A stretch of 64,000 bases of DNA from GCA-016699835 sp964543905. Lineage in GTDB: Bacteria; Planctomycetota; Phycisphaerae; Phycisphaerales; UBA1924. Both the position numbers and the translations under genes were made by a program. This document shows, one piece after another, positions 1 through 8,856 of this stretch (position 1 is the first letter of the stretch; each line of letters opens with the position of its first letter). A model generated the notes under the pieces. That model ran no database searches. It was not told the origin of the DNA and saw nothing but the letters and a program-made list of their open reading frames with translations. The stretch is taken from assembly GCA_964543905.1 (NCBI GenBank), contig CAZIZO010000004.1, positions 186,001 through 250,000 on the forward strand, given 5' to 3'.

Positions 1-1
1 A

Positions 2-64
2 GACGTACCGAGCCTCCACTCGGATGGCAGAGGATGGATCGACGATGCGGGCGGCAACGCCTGA
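2..64 (+). CDS. possible C-terminal end of a gene cut by the window edge
   Basis: One forward frame is open from base 2 to a TGA at 62-64 and reads as about 20 codons with mostly G or C at third positions, ending in WIDDAGGNA. That is compatible with the last codons of a gene beginning outside the window. It is too short to assign a family and could be chance. I see nothing convincing in the remaining bases up to the sigma factor at 265. Confidence 0.25.
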   Translation, partial: DVPSLHSDGRGWIDDAGGNA

Positions 65-264
65 GATGGCGCCGGCGTGCACGACCGCCTGGAGGTGCCC
101 TGACAAGAGCCAATCAAGATATGCGCATGCCGTCGGTTCGTCGGGGAGGATGGCGTTCACGGAGTAGACAATGCGGGGCATACGGTCAGCATAGGACAAC
201 CCGTACAGAATCCGGGCTGGGGGATGAACAAGGGCAATAGACGTGTTCCGAGGGCGTTGAGCGG

Positions 265-897
265 GTGTGCATGGAGTGGCGTGTGACGCAGGCGGGCGGC
301 GAGCAAACGAGCGATCTCTCGCCGCTGCTTCGGGCCGCGCGTGGGGGGGACGCGCACGCGTGGCGGGAGTTGGTTTCCCGTTACTCGAGACGGATCTACG
401 CGCTCGCGAAGAGTCGTTGTCGGGATTCGGACGTGTCGGAAGAGATCACGCAGTCGGTCTTTGCCACGCTGGCGGCAAAGATCGGGGGCGGGGAGTACGT
501 GGAGCAGGGCAAGTTCGAGAGTTGGCTCTTTCGCGTGGCGATGAATCGGGTGCGCGACCACGTCCGGCGGATGAAGCGCAAGCCCGGGGGCGTGGAAGGG
601 CACGAGTCGGAGTTGATCGCGGACGAGGCCCGCGACGAGCAAGCCAGCGACGCCTCGCTCGTTCGTCTCCGGAGGGCCATGATGGAACTCAGCGAGGCCG
701 ACCGGGAGATCATCGAACTTCGGCATCATGGCGGGATGAGTTTCAAGCAGATGGCCGACTTGTTGGAAGAACCACTGGGAACATTGCTCGCCCGACATCA
801 CCGGGCGCTGCGGAAGTTGAAGGAACTGATGGGCGTGGCGACGGACGCGGGTAGAGGGAGCGAGGCGGAGAGCGCGGAAAGGCCTGGTGCGGCATGA
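265..897 (+). CDS. ECF-type RNA polymerase sigma factor
   Basis: A 210-residue sigma-70 family protein of the extracytoplasmic-function type, which would direct RNA polymerase to a small regulon. Region 2 spans about residues 25-95, with the core-binding and -10 recognition helices around FESWLFRVAMNRVRDHVRR. Region 4 spans about 135-185, with LSEADREIIELRHHGGMSFK leading into its helix-turn-helix. The GTG start at 265 lies 10 bases after GAGGG at 250-254; an ATG at 271 is the alternative. The stop overlaps the start of the next gene (ATGA), so the two are translationally coupled and the neighbour is the obvious candidate anti-sigma factor. The class is clear from sequence; the regulon is unknown. 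Confidence 0.88.
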   Translation: MCMEWRVTQAGGEQTSDLSPLLRAARGGDAHAWRELVSRYSRRIYALAKSRCRDSDVSEEITQSVFATLAAKIGGGEYVEQGKFESWLFRVAMNRVRDHVRRMKRKPGGVEGHESELIADEARDEQASDASLVRLRRAMMELSEADREIIELRHHGGMSFKQMADLLEEPLGTLLARHHRALRKLKELMGVATDAGRGSEAESAERPGAA

Positions 898-1448
898 CAC
901 GGAACACGAACCACACGGACCCCCATCACGACGAGCATTTCGCGTCGCTCGACTCCGACCTGCGGGCGTTGCACGTCGCGCTGGATCGCGACGCGTCGGC
1001 GCGTCGGGCCGAACCCGACGCCCTGTTTGAGCATCGCGTCGGTGTGGGCTCGATCGGCGGACTCTTGGCGGGGGCTGGTGATGCACCGCCGGCGGTCGCG
1101 GGTCGGGTCGGGGGCGGGTTCGCGGGCGCGAGGCGTCTGGCCGCCGCCGTGGCGATCCTTGCCACCGCGGGCGCCGCATGGCTGGCGATGAGGCCGCCCG
1201 GCGCGACGACGTCCGCGGGCCCCGTTGTGGCGACGACCCCAACGGGCGAGGGCCCCTCGGGACGCGTCGCGGGGGGGGCGGGGGAAGACCTTGCCGACGA
1301 CTGGATCTTGATGGCGACCACGATCACCGACGACACGGGCGCCGAGATCGACGCGCTCTTCGCCGAGACGGTGCGTGTGGAATCGAGCATCCGCAATACC
1401 GATTCGATCTTCGGGGGCAGCATTTCGATGGACGGGGGTGGCACGTGA
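894..1448 (+). CDS. single-pass membrane protein, candidate anti-sigma factor
   Basis: 184 residues. A hydrophilic N-terminal part of about 75 residues is followed by one transmembrane segment near residues 80-100 (AVAILATAGAAWLAM) and a C-terminal part of about 85 residues. The ATG overlaps the stop of the ECF sigma gene by four bases, and its own stop overlaps the next start. A cytoplasmic N-terminus, one membrane span and coupling to a sigma gene are the usual layout of an anti-sigma factor. I do not see the HxxxCxxC zinc motif of ZAS-type anti-sigmas, so that role rests on position and topology only. Confidence 0.7.
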   Translation: MTRNTNHTDPHHDEHFASLDSDLRALHVALDRDASARRAEPDALFEHRVGVGSIGGLLAGAGDAPPAVAGRVGGGFAGARRLAAAVAILATAGAAWLAMRPPGATTSAGPVVATTPTGEGPSGRVAGGAGEDLADDWILMATTITDDTGAEIDALFAETVRVESSIRNTDSIFGGSISMDGGGT

Positions 1449-2362
1449 GCGTGAGTCTTCGTGGGACATGGAGCCTGATGGGTGGAGCGCTCCTGGCGAT
1501 CGGGGTGGTCTCGCCTTTGGCGATGGCGCAGCGTGGCGACGAGACGCCACCGCCGGCCCGAGAACCCGGCGGGCCGATGTTCGACCGCGACGCGATGCGA
1601 GCGCGTGCTCAGCGTCGAATCGAGGAACTCGAGCGTGAACTCGCGCGCATGAAGGACCTGCTGGCGAGGTTCGACCGGGGCGAGGAGCCCGCGCCCGGGG
1701 GGCATCTCCGCTCGGAGAATGCCAGGAAGGGCGAGATGACGCCTCGCGAGCGGATGCGGGAGGCGATGGAGCGTCGCCGGGGCGACGAGCGCGGGCGTGG
1801 CCCGGGCGGGCCGCCGAAAGGGAATCGGGACGGCGGCCTTGGGGACGCGGTGGATTACGAGTCGTTGCGTCCGAGGATGCTCGAGAACGCGCCGAAGGTG
1901 GTGGAGATGATGGACCGCCTGCGCGAGCGCAACCGGGAGGTCGCCGACCGGGTGTGGCAGCGGATGATCCCGCGGATGAAGGAAGCCGCGACGCTGCGCG
2001 AGCGCGATCCCGAGGGCTTTCGCCTGAAGGCCGACGAGGTCAGCGCCGGGCTGGGCGTCATTCTCGCGATGGGGGACCTTCGCGAGGCGCAGGGTGGGCA
2101 TGATGAGGCGGCGCTCGCGGCGAAGCGAGCCGCTCTGCGAGAGGCGGTCGCCAAGCACGTGGACACTCGCATTGCGACGCAGCGGCACGAGGTTGAGGCC
2201 CTGGGCCAGCGGCTTGCCGATCTTCGCAAGAGCCTGGACGCGCAGGTGCAGGACCGCGAGAAGACGATCGAAGAGCGCGCGAAGAAAATGGAAGACTCGC
2301 CCGAGGGGATGATGGGCAACGTGAGCGAGAGGCCCCCGAGGCCCGCGCCGGCGAAGAAGTGA
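1445..2362 (+). CDS. exported coiled-coil protein in the sigma factor operon
   Basis: 305 residues of unrecognised family. The N-terminus has a signal-peptide-like hydrophobic stretch (residues 8-27) ending near AMA-Q. After that the protein is highly charged: a heptad-like helix around RRIEELERELARMKDLLARF (about residues 53-72), an Arg/Gly/Pro-rich linker, and a second long helical part from about 135 to 295. It is probably periplasmic. The start is the GTG at 1445, overlapping the previous stop (GTGA); an upstream open extension lies inside the previous gene. It is the third gene of the ECF operon, so it may be a sensor or target of that system. A role in envelope stress is only a guess. 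Confidence 0.72.
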   Translation: MSVSLRGTWSLMGGALLAIGVVSPLAMAQRGDETPPPAREPGGPMFDRDAMRARAQRRIEELERELARMKDLLARFDRGEEPAPGGHLRSENARKGEMTPRERMREAMERRRGDERGRGPGGPPKGNRDGGLGDAVDYESLRPRMLENAPKVVEMMDRLRERNREVADRVWQRMIPRMKEAATLRERDPEGFRLKADEVSAGLGVILAMGDLREAQGGHDEAALAAKRAALREAVAKHVDTRIATQRHEVEALGQRLADLRKSLDAQVQDREKTIEERAKKMEDSPEGMMGNVSERPPRPAPAKK

Positions 2363-2377
2363 GCGTGCGTTGTGCGG

Positions 2378-3019
2378 CTACGCCCCCGCGCTGCGCATCC
2401 ACTCGGAGGGCTTGGCGCCGAGCGCGTCCGCGATCGCGAGGAGTGACTCGAGGCTCGGGAGGTGCGTGCCGCGCTCGATCGACGAGAGTTGGCTGACGCT
2501 GACGCTCGACGCCTCCGACAGGTCCTTGAGCGTCCACGTCTTTTCGGTCCTCGCCAGTCGGATCTGCCGGCCCAACTCGCGTCGCAGGCGATCCTGCGGA
2601 CGCTGTCCGAGCGCGTACGCCTCGGCGGCTTGCGCCAGGACGGCGTTCAGGTCCGTCATGGCGAACGGCTTGGCCAAGTAGTCGAACGCATCATGCTTGA
2701 ACGTCTGACGCATGGACTCCATGGACGGATAGCCCGTCACGATGATGACGCACAGGCGGGGCCAGCGCTTTTTGATCTCGCGGAGCACGTCTTCGCCGCT
2801 GTGGCGCCCCATCTTCATGTCGAGCAGCACGAGGTCGGGCAAGCGGGCTTCGCACGCCGCGAACAACTCCGCGGGCGTCGCGACCGCCCGCGCATCATGC
2901 CCTTCACCCTCCAGCATGGTCAGGATGTACTGCCGGAAATCCTCATCGTCGTCGAGGGCGACGATCGAGAGTGCTGGAATGCTGGGGACGGCGGACGTGT
3001 GTTCGGCTGCGTCGGGCAT
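2378..3019 (-). CDS. response regulator with XRE-type helix-turn-helix output
   Basis: 213 residues. A receiver domain occupies about residues 15-125: the acidic pocket is ALDDDEDF, the phospho-acceptor Asp is in LVLLDMKMG (near 66) and the conserved Lys is in YLAKPF. A linker is followed by a C-terminal XRE/Cro-like helix-turn-helix (about 145-205) around TLKDLSEASSVSVSQLSSIE. XRE output domains are less common than OmpR, NarL or NtrC types. It lies 45 bases downstream of the histidine kinase on the same strand, so the two are very likely partners. Target genes cannot be read from sequence. Confidence 0.9.
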   Translation of the reverse strand: MPDAAEHTSAVPSIPALSIVALDDDEDFRQYILTMLEGEGHDARAVATPAELFAACEARLPDLVLLDMKMGRHSGEDVLREIKKRWPRLCVIIVTGYPSMESMRQTFKHDAFDYLAKPFAMTDLNAVLAQAAEAYALGQRPQDRLRRELGRQIRLARTEKTWTLKDLSEASSVSVSQLSSIERGTHLPSLESLLAIADALGAKPSEWMRSAGA

Positions 3020-3064
3020 GGCGAGTCAGAGCGTACACGCGGTTTGGCGTGTTTGCCGCCGTGG

Positions 3065-4693
3065 TCAATCACGACCCGAGGTTCGCAAGGGCAGGTCCGG
3101 GATCGCGTCAGCACGCGGACGCTCGGGTGCGAGCGGGGCGTGGAGTTCGCCCGCGGGGAGCAGCACCTCGAAGACCGCGCCGCTGGCGCCCTCGCGCTGA
3201 TTCCGCGCGAGGATGAACCCGCCGTGCTCGCGCACGATGCCCTCGGCCACCGCCAGCCCCAGACCCGTTCCGCGCGCGTCAAGCCGGGTCGAGGCGAACG
3301 GCTCGAACAGCCTGGGCAAGATGGCGGGATCAATCCCGGGCCCGTTGTCCGCGACCGTGATGGCCACCCACTGGGCGCCGTCCCGCTCCGTCCGGTGGGC
3401 GTCGACGACGATCCGAGGCTCTTCCTTGGCGCGGCGCGACGCCGTGAAGAGGGTGTCCGCCTTGATCGCCTCGGCCGCGTTGCGGAGCAGATTGACGAAG
3501 ACCTGCACGAGGCGGTCCGCGTCGGCGGAGATGATCGTCCCGGGCGTCACGAGGTTGGCGATGGCCACGCCCCGCGCCTCGCGATCCAGTTCGATGAGGG
3601 TCAGGGCCTCGTGGACCACGCCGTGCACATCCGTCGGCGCGCTCCGGGGCGGACGTGCGCGTGCAAAGTCAAGCAGGCTCTCGCCCAAGCGCTCCAGGCG
3701 TTTCACCACCCGCAGCATGAGCGCCGCCTGGGCCGGGTCCATCCCGGCCTTGGGGTTGGCGTTCAACTTTTCCACCAGCCCCTTCAGCACCGCCAGGGGC
3801 GTGTTCAACTCGTGCGAGATCCCTGCCGACATCATGCCCAAACTGGCCAGGCGATCGGCGTCCGCGAGATTTCGCTTGGCCGTCTCCAGCAGGTGGTTCT
3901 TGCGCGCGAGGTCGCTGGCGACTTCTTCGAGCGTCTTGAGCGCTTCCGCCAGGGCGGCCTCGTGCTCGCGCAGGGAACTCACGGTCTCGTTTCGAGAACG
4001 CATGATCTCGCCCAACTCGTCGGCGGGCATCCCGGACGTCGGGATGATCTCCGCGTCGCGCCGCCCCTCGCGCGTCGCGAGGTCGGCCGCGAGGATTCGG
4101 CGGAGCGGGTCGTACACATTCGCGGGCAGCACGAAGAGTTCCAGCGCGACCGCGACGAGCGCGTACATGCCCAGGAGCGCGGCGCTCGCGAGGACGTAGA
4201 GGCGTGTCACCGCCTGGCGGGCCTCGGGGCTGGTGACGACGGCACCGACATATTCGGCCGGCTTGGCCCCCAGCGCCGGGAAATACACGACGCCTCCAAG
4301 GTCACCCATCTCGACCTCGGGCGGAACGGGCTGCCCGGGCGTCAGGCGCGCCTTGCTGGCGGTGCCCGAATCCAGCGCGAGGTCGTCGGCCGAGCCTCGC
4401 CGAAACTGCACGTTCGGAAACTCGGGGAGTGAGATGGGGAGTCCGGCCTCCGCGCTCGAACGCGAGCCCGCCAGCACGCGCAAAATCGCGATGGCTTCCT
4501 CACGCTCGGCCCGATGCACGATCCGTGAAACCGCGGGGCGCAGCAGCACCAAGAGCACCCCGGCCAGCAGCAGCGAGAAGGTCGTGTGCAAGAAGATCAA
4601 CTTCTTGCGGATCCGCATGCGCGCCAAGAGTCCTCGGCGTGGCGCAGGCGCCGGACGAACGGTCAACTCGGGGATGGGTTCGGTCGTGCTCAT
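3065..4693 (-). CDS. membrane sensor histidine kinase
   Basis: 542 residues. Transmembrane segments near residues 30-52 and 163-187 enclose an extracytoplasmic sensor region of about 110 residues; a HAMP-like linker and a coiled coil follow. The dimerisation and phospho-acceptor domain contains SAGISHELNTPLAVLKG, with the His near residue 292. The ATPase domain has the N box in VFVNLLRNAAEAI, then DNGPGIDPAILPRLFEPF and GTGLGLAVAEGI. All catalytic boxes look intact. It precedes the XRE-output response regulator on the minus strand and is presumably its cognate kinase. The sensed signal is unknown. Confidence 0.92.
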   Translation of the reverse strand: MSTTEPIPELTVRPAPAPRRGLLARMRIRKKLIFLHTTFSLLLAGVLLVLLRPAVSRIVHRAEREEAIAILRVLAGSRSSAEAGLPISLPEFPNVQFRRGSADDLALDSGTASKARLTPGQPVPPEVEMGDLGGVVYFPALGAKPAEYVGAVVTSPEARQAVTRLYVLASAALLGMYALVAVALELFVLPANVYDPLRRILAADLATREGRRDAEIIPTSGMPADELGEIMRSRNETVSSLREHEAALAEALKTLEEVASDLARKNHLLETAKRNLADADRLASLGMMSAGISHELNTPLAVLKGLVEKLNANPKAGMDPAQAALMLRVVKRLERLGESLLDFARARPPRSAPTDVHGVVHEALTLIELDREARGVAIANLVTPGTIISADADRLVQVFVNLLRNAAEAIKADTLFTASRRAKEEPRIVVDAHRTERDGAQWVAITVADNGPGIDPAILPRLFEPFASTRLDARGTGLGLAVAEGIVREHGGFILARNQREGASGAVFEVLLPAGELHAPLAPERPRADAIPDLPLRTSGRD

Positions 4694-4739
4694 GCGCTGG
4701 GACGGAGAGCCTCGTGCGTCACCAGCCCGCCCGATCTCC

Positions 4740-4745
4740 TACGCT
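4740..4745 (+). promoter_or_regulatory. TACGCT -10-like box just upstream of rsmB
   Basis: TACGCT ends six bases before the rsmB ATG at 4752, with no ribosome-binding site between. This fits a leaderless transcript; there is no clear -35. Confidence 0.45.
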
Positions 4746-4751
4746 GGAACC

Positions 4752-6140
4752 ATGCCCACGCGGGAAGAATCATCTGGGGACCACTCGGCGGCGGCAAGCG
4801 CCGCGGGGCTGGATCCCGCTCGCGATGCCGCCATCCGTCGCCTGGCCCGTCAAGCCCATCGGTATCCGGACGTGGAGCCCGGGGGACCCAAGACCCAAGG
4901 CCTCGAGGAGCGTGACGCGGCGTTCGCGCACGCCATCTACGACGCGGCGATGCGCCGCCTGCTCACCCTCTCGGCGATCATCTCCCCGTATCTGCGGACG
5001 CCCTTTGCCGATCTCGAGCCTCGGGCCAAGGGCGTGCTGCTCGCGGGCGCGGCGCAGATCCTTTTTCTGGACCGTGTCCCCGCGCACGCCGTCCTGAACG
5101 AGAGTGTGGAATGGGCGAAGCGCGTCATCCGCCCGGGGATGGGCGCGATGGTGAATGCCGTCCTTCGACGCGTCGCCGAACTTCGGGAGGGCGCGACGGT
5201 CGAAGCCCGTCCGTGGACCGGCTCGGGCCGCGACCTCCCGCGCAGCGACGGCACGGTGCTCAAACTCCCCGAGCGCGTGCTGATCGGCGACGAATGGGAA
5301 GTCATCGCCCGCGCCACCAGCCATCCCACGCCGATGATCCGACGATGGTCGCGGATGTGCGGGGACCCGAAGACCCGCGAGATCGCCCTCCACAGTCTCG
5401 TGGAAGCGCCGGTCGTCCTCAACGCCGTGCACGCGACCTCGCCCGTGGCGTGGGATGGGCTGACGTTCGTTCCGCACGATCGCCCGGGCTTTTTCGTGGT
5501 TGAGGGGCCGCACGCGGCGGTGGGCGCGTTCCTGCACGCCCGCCGAGACGTTTGGGCGCAAGACACCTCCTCCGCCCGCGCCGTCGACAGCGTGCGTGAT
5601 CTGGCCCCCAAGGTCGTGCTCGACGCCTGCGCCGGTCGCGGCACCAAGACGCGCCAACTCGCCGCCATCTTTCCCAACGCCCGAATCCTTGCCACCGATT
5701 CTGATCGCGCGAGGGTCGTCGCGTTGCGCGAGGCGACGGCCCACCTCGCCCAGGTCGAAGTGGTCGAGTTTGAGGCGCTCGCGCAGATGTCCGGCGTCGC
5801 CGACCTCGTGCTCCTCGATGTCCCGTGCTCGAACACCGGCGTGCTCGCGCGGCGCATCGAGGCGAAGTACCGCGTGGCTGGGCCGACGGGTCTCCACGAC
5901 ATCGTGCCGCTTCAGCGGCGCATCGTCGGTTCGGCGTGCACGCTCCTCGCTCCCGGGGCCGCCATTTTGTACTCCACATGCAGCATCGAGCCGGAGGAAG
6001 ACGAAGGCCAGGTTCGTGCCCTCGCGTCCGAGCATCGACTGGGCCTGCGCCGTGAAGAGAAGAACCTGCCCAGCGGCACGCCGGGCGTTCCCGCGCGGTC
6101 CTACGCCGACGGGTCGTACTCGGCGTTGCTGGTCACGTGA
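4752..6140 (+). CDS. rsmB: 16S rRNA (cytosine(967)-C(5))-methyltransferase RsmB
   Basis: 462 residues, close to the usual size. The N-terminal third (residues 30-150) resembles the NusB-like RNA-binding fold. The C-terminal half is a Rossmann methyltransferase: the SAM-binding loop is VLDACAGRGTKTRQL (near 288-302), motif IV is LLDVPCSNTGVLARR (Cys near 358), and motif VI is LYSTCSIEPEEDEGQV with the catalytic Cys near 407. Both cysteines of the m5C RNA methyltransferase mechanism are present. The start at 4752 is chosen because the protein then begins where the family does; a TACGCT box lies just upstream. A longer open frame runs upstream but overlaps the divergent histidine kinase. Confidence 0.93.
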   Translation: MPTREESSGDHSAAASAAGLDPARDAAIRRLARQAHRYPDVEPGGPKTQGLEERDAAFAHAIYDAAMRRLLTLSAIISPYLRTPFADLEPRAKGVLLAGAAQILFLDRVPAHAVLNESVEWAKRVIRPGMGAMVNAVLRRVAELREGATVEARPWTGSGRDLPRSDGTVLKLPERVLIGDEWEVIARATSHPTPMIRRWSRMCGDPKTREIALHSLVEAPVVLNAVHATSPVAWDGLTFVPHDRPGFFVVEGPHAAVGAFLHARRDVWAQDTSSARAVDSVRDLAPKVVLDACAGRGTKTRQLAAIFPNARILATDSDRARVVALREATAHLAQVEVVEFEALAQMSGVADLVLLDVPCSNTGVLARRIEAKYRVAGPTGLHDIVPLQRRIVGSACTLLAPGAAILYSTCSIEPEEDEGQVRALASEHRLGLRREEKNLPSGTPGVPARSYADGSYSALLVT

Positions 6141-6193
6141 GCGAGACCGCCGCGCGGGGCGCCGAAGGGTGCAACACCGGGCCGACCCCTTCG

Positions 6194-6199
6194 TACACT
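6194..6199 (+). promoter_or_regulatory. TACACT -10-like box upstream of the 6205 gene
   Basis: TACACT ends five bases before the ATG at 6205, with no Shine-Dalgarno sequence between. Same arrangement as at rsmB; a candidate leaderless promoter. Confidence 0.42.
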
Positions 6200-6204
6200 C
6201 GTCC

Positions 6205-7473
6205 ATGCACCGGCCGATGTGGACCTTGATCCTGCTGCTCGTGGCGAGCCCCCTGCGTGCGCCCGCGCAGTCGCCGCCACCCAAGGCGCCGACGCTCCCG
6301 ATCATGGTTGCCGATCCCGCGATCGTCGCGGAGGAGATCGCGGGCGTGTACCGTCGTCGCCCGATGGCCGAACGCATCGCCATCCGAGTCACGACGCCCA
6401 CCGGCACGAGCGAGCGCCAGAGCGTGCTCCTCCATGCCGAGCCGGCGAAGCCCGACCCGCCGGTCCCGGTTCGGCTCCACCTTGACCTTTCGCGGCTGGA
6501 GTTGTGGCTGCACGGACGCGACTGCACGCTGACGAACCGCGCCGACCCGACGACCTATTTCCAAGTGGGCGTCGGCGAGCCGGCGTCGTTCGACACGCTC
6601 TTCCGCGAGATCCGTCCGATCCCGCTGCCCCAGATCGCGTGGTGTCTGGGCGATCCGCCCACGAGGCCCCTGGGCTCGATGCTGGGGGACGTCGCGTGGT
6701 CCACGGTCCAGCCCAAGAGCGCGAGCACGAGCGAACTCGTGGGACGTGCCGAGAGCGGCGAAGTCAAGATCGTCTTTGACCAGGCGACGCGTCGCGTTCG
6801 CGCGTTCACGGCACGCCTCCCGCGGGGGATCGTCCTCGAACTCACGTGCTCACCCGCGAACGGCACGCCTTGGACGAACTGGTCACCCGACCTTTCGGGG
6901 CGCACCCGAGTCGACGCGCTCGCGTCGCTCCAGTCCACGGCACCCACCGCCACCATCGGGCAGCGGCTTCCATCCGTCGCGTTCATCACGACGAACTACG
7001 AGGGCTGGGTCCTTCCCAAGTCCAGCGATCGTGAGCCACTGTTCGTCCTGTTCGTCCGCACGGGCGCGAGCGGCGAAGCAGGGCCCGAGTTGCATGCACG
7101 GGTGGGGACGCTCATCCGTGCCGTTCGAACCCGCCTGCCGACAGGATCGGAGCATGGCGCCGCGGCGCGTCTCGTGCTTGTGGGGGTCCTCGCGTCCGGG
7201 ACCACCCATCCCGAAAACCTCGCCCGGTACGCATCCGCGTGGATCGACGTGCTCCACGGTCCGCCCGCGCCGCCCGTGTGGACCACGGCCGACTGGTCGC
7301 TGATCGCGGGCGCGTTCGTCGAGGCCGACGTGGTTCTGCACGTTGTAGCGAGTGATCGCAAAGTGATCGCGACGGTTGCGTGCGATCCGTCAGACGACGA
7401 GAAGCAGGTGGAAGACCGTCTTCGAGAGGCGCTGCGCAAGCCCCAGCCGCCCGCCGACCCCTCGAAGGAGTGA
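6205..7473 (+). CDS. exported protein of unknown function
   Basis: 422 residues. Residues 1-22 form a signal peptide (MHRPMWTLILLLVASPLRA then PAQ). The first mature part, about residues 30-240, is beta-rich with phrases such as VRLHLDLSRLELWLHGRD and recalls LolA/DUF2092-like periplasmic domains. From about 255 the sequence (PSVAFITTNYEGWVLPKSSD, EPLFVLFVRT) is faintly thioredoxin-fold-like but has no CxxC. It follows rsmB by 64 bases yet has its own -10-like box. I cannot assign a function; periplasmic location is the firmest inference. Confidence 0.75.
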   Translation: MHRPMWTLILLLVASPLRAPAQSPPPKAPTLPIMVADPAIVAEEIAGVYRRRPMAERIAIRVTTPTGTSERQSVLLHAEPAKPDPPVPVRLHLDLSRLELWLHGRDCTLTNRADPTTYFQVGVGEPASFDTLFREIRPIPLPQIAWCLGDPPTRPLGSMLGDVAWSTVQPKSASTSELVGRAESGEVKIVFDQATRRVRAFTARLPRGIVLELTCSPANGTPWTNWSPDLSGRTRVDALASLQSTAPTATIGQRLPSVAFITTNYEGWVLPKSSDREPLFVLFVRTGASGEAGPELHARVGTLIRAVRTRLPTGSEHGAAARLVLVGVLASGTTHPENLARYASAWIDVLHGPPAPPVWTTADWSLIAGAFVEADVVLHVVASDRKVIATVACDPSDDEKQVEDRLREALRKPQPPADPSKE

Positions 7474-7683
7474 TGCCCCGGGGCACACCCGTTCACCTCG
7501 CGCACCGGGCGTGCGTTGGGGAGTTCCGCGCGTCGATCGCGACGGAGCCATACGGGGGGCACGGGCTTGGATCGCCTCGACGAGGCCTCGCACGCACCGG
7601 CCCGAGCCTCGATTCCTCGATGCCCCGGAACTCATTCATGAGTATGTCGAGGATCGCCGGATCGAGTGAGCAAGCCAAGCAAA

Positions 7684-7707
7684 CGCCCCCTCGGAGATGA
7701 GGGGGCG
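7684..7707 (-). terminator. rho-independent-like hairpin after the xer gene
   Basis: A perfect 9-base-pair GC-rich stem (CGCCCCCTC / GAGGGGGCG) with a six-base loop, 33 bases beyond the stop of the minus-strand recombinase gene. It could also act on forward transcripts from 6205. There is no long T tract on either side. Confidence 0.6.
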
Positions 7708-7739
7708 ACGTCGGGAAGGGCCTGGATGGTGCGACGACG

Positions 7740-8756
7740 TCAACTCGCCTGCGCCCTGGGGTGGGCCTTGTTGTACTGCTCCTGCATGCGCTGCGTGGTC
7801 AGGTGGGTGTAGATCTGCGTCGTGCTGAGCGACTGGTGCCCGAGCATCTCCTGCACGGTGCGCAGGTCGGCGCCGTTATCGAGGAGATGCGTGGCGAAAC
7901 TGTGGCGCAGCGTGTGGGGGCTGATGGTGGGGTCGAGCCCGACCTGCTTGAGGTACTTGTCGAGTTTCCGACGGACGCTGCGAGAACTCAGGCGTCCGCC
8001 GTGCTTGTTCAGGAACAACGGGGCCTTGTCGCCCTTCTCGCGGATCTCGGCGCCGAACTTGGAATCGACGCGGGCCATGTCGAGGTAGCGGTTGATGGCG
8101 CCCAAGGCATGGGAGCCGAGGGGGACGATGCGCTCCTTCTTGCCCTTGCCGCGGATCTTGAGCGCTTCGCTGTTCATGTCGAGTTCGTTCATGTTGAGGG
8201 CGACGAGTTCGCTGACGCGGATGCCGGTCGAGTAGAGGGTTTCGAGCATGGCGCGATCGCGTCGCGCGAGCACGTCGGCGTCGCCCGGCGCGGCGAGCAA
8301 CTGCTCGACCTGCTCGATGGTGATCGCCTTGGGCAGGCGCTTGCCCTGTCGAGGCGTGCGGATGAGCGTCATCGGGTTGCCGTTCGATAGCCCGCGCCGG
8401 TCGGCCCACTTGTAGAAACTGCGGAGGGTCGCGATCTTGCGCGCCATCGTCGCCGCCGAGTACTGCTGCTCGTTGAGGTGGGTGAGGAAGGACCGGATCA
8501 GATCCGCGTTGGCGGTGCAGATGGTCTGCGTCACGCTCTTGGGCTCGCTCGCGTCGGCGTTCGCGCCGGGGTGGTCGAGTCGGCGCTGGAGCGCCTGCTG
8601 CTCCTTGGGCGTGTTCAACTCGATGTTGAACTCCTCGCTCAGGAACTCGATGTACTGGCGCAGGTCCGCGCCGTAGCAGCGGGCGGTGTACGGGCTGAAG
8701 TGCCGTTCGTCCGCGAGGTACGACGTGAACATTTCCGTGATGGGCAGGCTCGACAT
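7740..8756 (-). CDS. tyrosine site-specific recombinase XerC/XerD
   Basis: 338 residues. The N-terminal SAM-like core-binding domain is residues 1-115 and the catalytic domain about 135-330. The active-site set is complete: Arg in STGIRVSEL (near 178), Lys in KGKKERIVPLG (near 205), HTLRHSFATHLLDNG (His and Arg near 284-287), GHQSLSTTQIYTHL with the second His and the Tyr nucleophile near 315. Xer recombinases resolve chromosome dimers at dif. The start at 8756 is fixed by GGAGAG six bases upstream; a 47-codon upstream extension would overlap the neighbouring lipoprotein gene. XerC and XerD cannot be separated here. It stands alone with no integron or phage genes, favouring the housekeeping role. 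Confidence 0.93.
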   Translation of the reverse strand: MSSLPITEMFTSYLADERHFSPYTARCYGADLRQYIEFLSEEFNIELNTPKEQQALQRRLDHPGANADASEPKSVTQTICTANADLIRSFLTHLNEQQYSAATMARKIATLRSFYKWADRRGLSNGNPMTLIRTPRQGKRLPKAITIEQVEQLLAAPGDADVLARRDRAMLETLYSTGIRVSELVALNMNELDMNSEALKIRGKGKKERIVPLGSHALGAINRYLDMARVDSKFGAEIREKGDKAPLFLNKHGGRLSSRSVRRKLDKYLKQVGLDPTISPHTLRHSFATHLLDNGADLRTVQEMLGHQSLSTTQIYTHLTTQRMQEQYNKAHPRAQAS

Positions 8757-8856
8757 ATCCAACTCTCCAGACGCCTCGTGGCGGCGTGCCCGTGCGTCAC
8801 TCTCAAACTCACTCACCCGTCCGGGGGACCACACAAACGTCCCCATGCTCTTATCA

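Noticed and set aside
7740..8756. Xer gene as an integron or phage integrase
   Set aside because: No attachment-like repeats, cassette array or phage genes nearby; length and motifs fit housekeeping XerC/D.
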